39,779 bases of DNA from Arcicella sp. (GTDB lineage: Bacteria > Bacteroidota > Bacteroidia > Cytophagales > Spirosomataceae). Location: the NCBI GenBank assembly GCA_014376355.1, contig JACMRQ010000358.1:1-39779 (forward strand), in the 5' to 3' direction. The position numbers and the translations under genes are program-made. Under the pieces are notes generated by a model that worked only from the letters and a program-made list of their open reading frames with translations, was not told the DNA's origin and searched no databases. The stretch's first letter is position 1. Every line of letters begins with the position of its first letter. Below, in pieces: positions 37,080-39,779 of this stretch.

Positions 37080-37122
37080 AAAAGGAAGATGCTATTTAAT
37101 TGACATCTTCCTTTTCCGTTTT
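37080..37122 (+). terminator. Rho-independent terminator between convergent genes
   Basis: AAAAGGAAGATG (37080-37091) and CATCTTCCTTTT (37104-37115) then T-rich sequence; may act in both directions. Confidence 0.75.
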
Positions 37123-37147
37123 ATTTAGTAGGTTACTGATAATTGAC

Positions 37148-38251
37148 CTATACTCGAACTTGCACAGTCTGAGTCTTTTCTTGCGTAGCATTTCTAATGG
37201 CCACTTGTTGAGCCAATAATTCCGCTGAATTTCTAAAAATTTCTGCCACAATTCCTTCCGTCATTACTGCAGGACGACCGTCATCACCCGCCTCACGAAT
37301 GCTTTGTACAATCGGAATTTCTCCTAATAATTGCGTTTCATATTTTATCGCTAAATTCTTTCCCCCATCTTTTCCGAAAATATAATATTTGTTATCGGGT
37401 AATTCTTCGGGTGTGAAATACGCCATATTTTCAATTACACCCAAAACGGGTACATTGATTTGTGGTTGTCTAAAAAACATCAAACCTTTCGTAGCATCAG
37501 AAAGAGCCACTTTTTGTGGAGTCGTTACGATAACGGCTCCCGTTACAGGCACTAATTGCACTAAAGAAAGGTGAATGTCGGACGTTCCTGGCGGTAAATC
37601 AATCAGTAAATAATCCAATTCTCCCCAATTGGTATCGCTAAAAAATTGACGTAATGCCTGGGTTGCCATGGGTCCTCTCCAAGGCACAGGATTATCTTGT
37701 GGAGCAAGAAAACCCATAGAAATCATTTTAATTCCGTATTGCATAATTGGCTGAATCATGTTTTTGCCATCCATTTGGCTAACCATTGGCTGCATATCTT
37801 CTGCCCCAAACATCACAGGAATTGAAGGTCCTGAGATATCTGCATCAATAATTCCAACCTTAGCACCCGACTGTTTTAAAGCCATTGCCAAGTTGGCGGT
37901 AACGGTAGATTTACCAACGCCACCCTTTCCTGAGGCAATGGCAATGATATTTTTGACATTTGGCAACAACGTTCCGCCCATACGTGACGACGTAACATCA
38001 GCGGTCATATCTATAACTACGCTCAAATCTGCGTCCACGTGTGTATGAATGGCATCGGTACATTCCTTGCGGATTCTTTCTTTCAAAGGACAAGCGGGGG
38101 TTGTCAAAACTACGGTAAAACGAACTTCGCCTACACCCAATTCGATGTCCTTAATCATGTTGAGCGTTATCAAATCCTGTTTCAAATCTGGTTCTTGAAC
38201 GGTTGATAATGCACGGATAATGTCTTCTTTCTTTATTTTTAAATCACCCAT
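37148..38251 (-). CDS. Mrp/NBP35 family iron-sulfur carrier ATPase
   Basis: N-terminal MIP18-like domain and IIAIASGKGGVGKSTVTANLAMAL, IDADISGPSIPVMFG. Confidence 0.93.
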   Translation of the reverse strand: MGDLKIKKEDIIRALSTVQEPDLKQDLITLNMIKDIELGVGEVRFTVVLTTPACPLKERIRKECTDAIHTHVDADLSVVIDMTADVTSSRMGGTLLPNVKNIIAIASGKGGVGKSTVTANLAMALKQSGAKVGIIDADISGPSIPVMFGAEDMQPMVSQMDGKNMIQPIMQYGIKMISMGFLAPQDNPVPWRGPMATQALRQFFSDTNWGELDYLLIDLPPGTSDIHLSLVQLVPVTGAVIVTTPQKVALSDATKGLMFFRQPQINVPVLGVIENMAYFTPEELPDNKYYIFGKDGGKNLAIKYETQLLGEIPIVQSIREAGDDGRPAVMTEGIVAEIFRNSAELLAQQVAIRNATQEKTQTVQVRV

Positions 38252-38267
38252 ATTTTTTGCTTTTGGC

Positions 38268-38298
38268 TATCGACTTTTACGGTCTGCAAAAGTCGATA
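38268..38298 (-). promoter_or_regulatory. 5'-leader hairpin upstream of mrp
   Basis: Perfect 11-bp arms TATCGACTTTT / AAAAGTCGATA with a 9-nt loop, between the -7 element and the start codon. Confidence 0.55.
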
Positions 38299-38310
38299 AT
38301 TTTTCTGGTG

Positions 38311-38318
38311 CAAAGGTA
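38311..38318 (-). promoter_or_regulatory. -7 element TACCTTTG for mrp
   Basis: TAnnTTTG match on the minus strand, followed by GCA. Confidence 0.5.
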
Positions 38319-38418
38319 CGGCTGAAATTTGTTCGAGGATAGTAAAATAAAAAACACAAGGATAAATCTTTCTATATTTTTTCCTAATTTCGTAATGTTA
38401 ATAAACTATAAATAATAC

Positions 38419-39414
38419 ATGAACATTCCGAATCCAACCCGCTGGGGCATTCTTGCCTGTGGAAAAATAGCCGAAAAATTTGCTGATGATTTAGTCGCTC
38501 ACGTACCTGATGCGGTCGTGTATGCGGTTGCTTCTCGTGATTTTATGAAAGCTCATATTTTTGGACAAAAGTATGAAGCAACCAAAATTTTTAATAGTTA
38601 TCAAGATTTGGTGGATTGCCCAGAAGTTGATGTAATTTATATTGCTTCCCCTCATGCTCTTCATTACGAACATACTTTGTTGTGTCTGAACGGTGGAAAG
38701 GCAGTTTTATGTGAAAAGGCCTTTGCTATTAATACGACGATGGTGAAGGAGATGATTGAAAAATCAAAAGAAAAAAACTTGTTTTTAATGGAGGCTATTT
38801 GGACGAGATTTCATCCTGCTATCGCTCAAACATTAGAGATTATTCAGTCGGGACAAATTGGAGATATTGTTCATATTGTAGCAGATTTTGGTTTTAAAGC
38901 AGTTTACGATGAAAATGCTCGCTTATTTAATCCTGCATTAACGGGTGGAGCGTTATATGATATTGGTATTTATCCACTCTTTATCAGCAAATTATTGTTA
39001 GGAAATCCTAAAGAAATTAAAGCCGTTGCAACCTTTGCTCCAACGGGTGTGGACACGAACACTTCTCTATCGTTAAGTTACGAAAATGGAGCAACAGCCT
39101 CATTATTTTCAACATTAAATGCTCAAACGGACACGACTTGCACAATTTATGGCTCAAAAGGGAAACTATTTCTGCACGGACGTTTTCACGAAACCAAAGG
39201 ATTAACTTTGGAAGTTTATGGAGAAGAACCTCAATTTTTTGAGACAGAAAGATTGGGTCATGGATATTCGTATGAAGCTCAAGAAGTACAGCGTTGTTTG
39301 AAATTAGGGGAAATAGAAAGCGATAAATTACCTTTACAATTTAGTTTAGAATTAATGGAAATGCTTTGCGAAATACGTCAGCAAATTGGACTGGTTTATC
39401 CGCAGGAGGTGTAA
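38419..39414 (+). CDS. Gfo/Idh/MocA family oxidoreductase
   Basis: RWGILACGKIAEKFADDL Rossmann motif; GGKAVLCEKAFAIN; GGALYDIGIYPL. Confidence 0.92.
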   Translation: MNIPNPTRWGILACGKIAEKFADDLVAHVPDAVVYAVASRDFMKAHIFGQKYEATKIFNSYQDLVDCPEVDVIYIASPHALHYEHTLLCLNGGKAVLCEKAFAINTTMVKEMIEKSKEKNLFLMEAIWTRFHPAIAQTLEIIQSGQIGDIVHIVADFGFKAVYDENARLFNPALTGGALYDIGIYPLFISKLLLGNPKEIKAVATFAPTGVDTNTSLSLSYENGATASLFSTLNAQTDTTCTIYGSKGKLFLHGRFHETKGLTLEVYGEEPQFFETERLGHGYSYEAQEVQRCLKLGEIESDKLPLQFSLELMEMLCEIRQQIGLVYPQEV

Positions 39415-39462
39415 TAAATAATGAATAATTAAAAGTATCAGACAAAGAAACTTCTCGAAATT

Positions 39463-39779
39463 TTAACCTACACAAAGGTTGTTTCGAGGAGTTTTGAGCA
39501 TATTATTAAACTCAAATACCACCACCCCATCATCCTTAAAATACGTTTCAATCACCTGAAAACCACAATTTTCTAAAATCTCCATTAATTCATTTTCTGT
39601 AAAAAGCTGTTTCCCACACCCTTCATGAATTTCGCCTAAGAATTTAGCATTTTGTTCTTCAATAAATAATTTACCGTTTGATTTTAGGATTTTTTGAATG
39701 TCGTGGAGGATAATTTCGGGCGTTTCAAATTCATGTAAACTGTTAATTATTAACACTTTATCGAATGTATTTTTTGGTA
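39463..39779 (-). CDS. class I SAM-dependent methyltransferase, partial (5' part beyond window)
   Basis: Open frame continues to the edge: PKNTFDKVLIINSLHEFETPEIILHDIQKILKSNGKLFIEEQ. Confidence 0.75.
   Translation of the reverse strand, partial: PKNTFDKVLIINSLHEFETPEIILHDIQKILKSNGKLFIEEQNAKFLGEIHEGCGKQLFTENELMEILENCGFQVIETYFKDDGVVVFEFNNMLKTPRNNLCVG

Noticed and set aside
1-39779. CRISPR array, prophage, integrase or transposase
   Set aside because: No regularly spaced direct repeats, and no Cas, phage structural, recombinase or transposase proteins in the ORFs.

Overview
Chromosomal window from a Bacteroidota, probably a Cytophagales-type genome. This placement rests on low GC, TAnnTTTG promoter elements and gene content. 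The window holds about 34 credible protein genes and no rRNA, tRNA, CRISPR array or recognisable transposase. From left to right it contains: a 5'-partial FtsX/MacB-like ABC permease; the DUF177-rpmF-plsX-fabH-efp-accB-accC cluster; a FUSC-like membrane protein; bioB; a peroxiredoxin; a secreted DUF1080 protein with a secreted sorbosone-dehydrogenase-like/cytochrome c protein; an acyltransferase; an M28 peptidase; a DoxX / HLHP-motif secreted protein / polytopic membrane protein trio; DUF4494; PolX; a LOG-family protein; RpiB; an isoprenylcysteine-methyltransferase-like protein; a NatAB-type ABC exporter; a Lys/Ala-rich histone-tail-like protein; a cobalamin-riboswitch-led locus (BtuB-like receptor, beta-propeller lipoprotein resembling BtuG, DUF6580-like membrane protein, GNAT, leaderless BtuF-like protein, Dph6-like PP-loop ATPase, Cys-rich CWC protein); a small overlapping two-gene module; Mrp; a Gfo/Idh/MocA oxidoreductase; and a partial methyltransferase. 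The most interesting signals are (i) the B12 locus, which lacks visible BtuCD but carries a DUF6580 membrane protein, a cytoplasmic BtuF-like protein and a Dph6-like ATPase; (ii) a membrane protein with a duplicated D-x2-WH-x3-G-x-D-x(2,3)-FS-x-PH motif beside a secreted HLHP-motif protein; (iii) a 28-bp palindrome upstream of a weak sigma54-like site; and (iv) several large intergenic inverted repeats, two of which share a TTCATG...GGATAAC...CATGAA layout around the peroxiredoxin gene. No homology search was run. All family names come from reading the translations.
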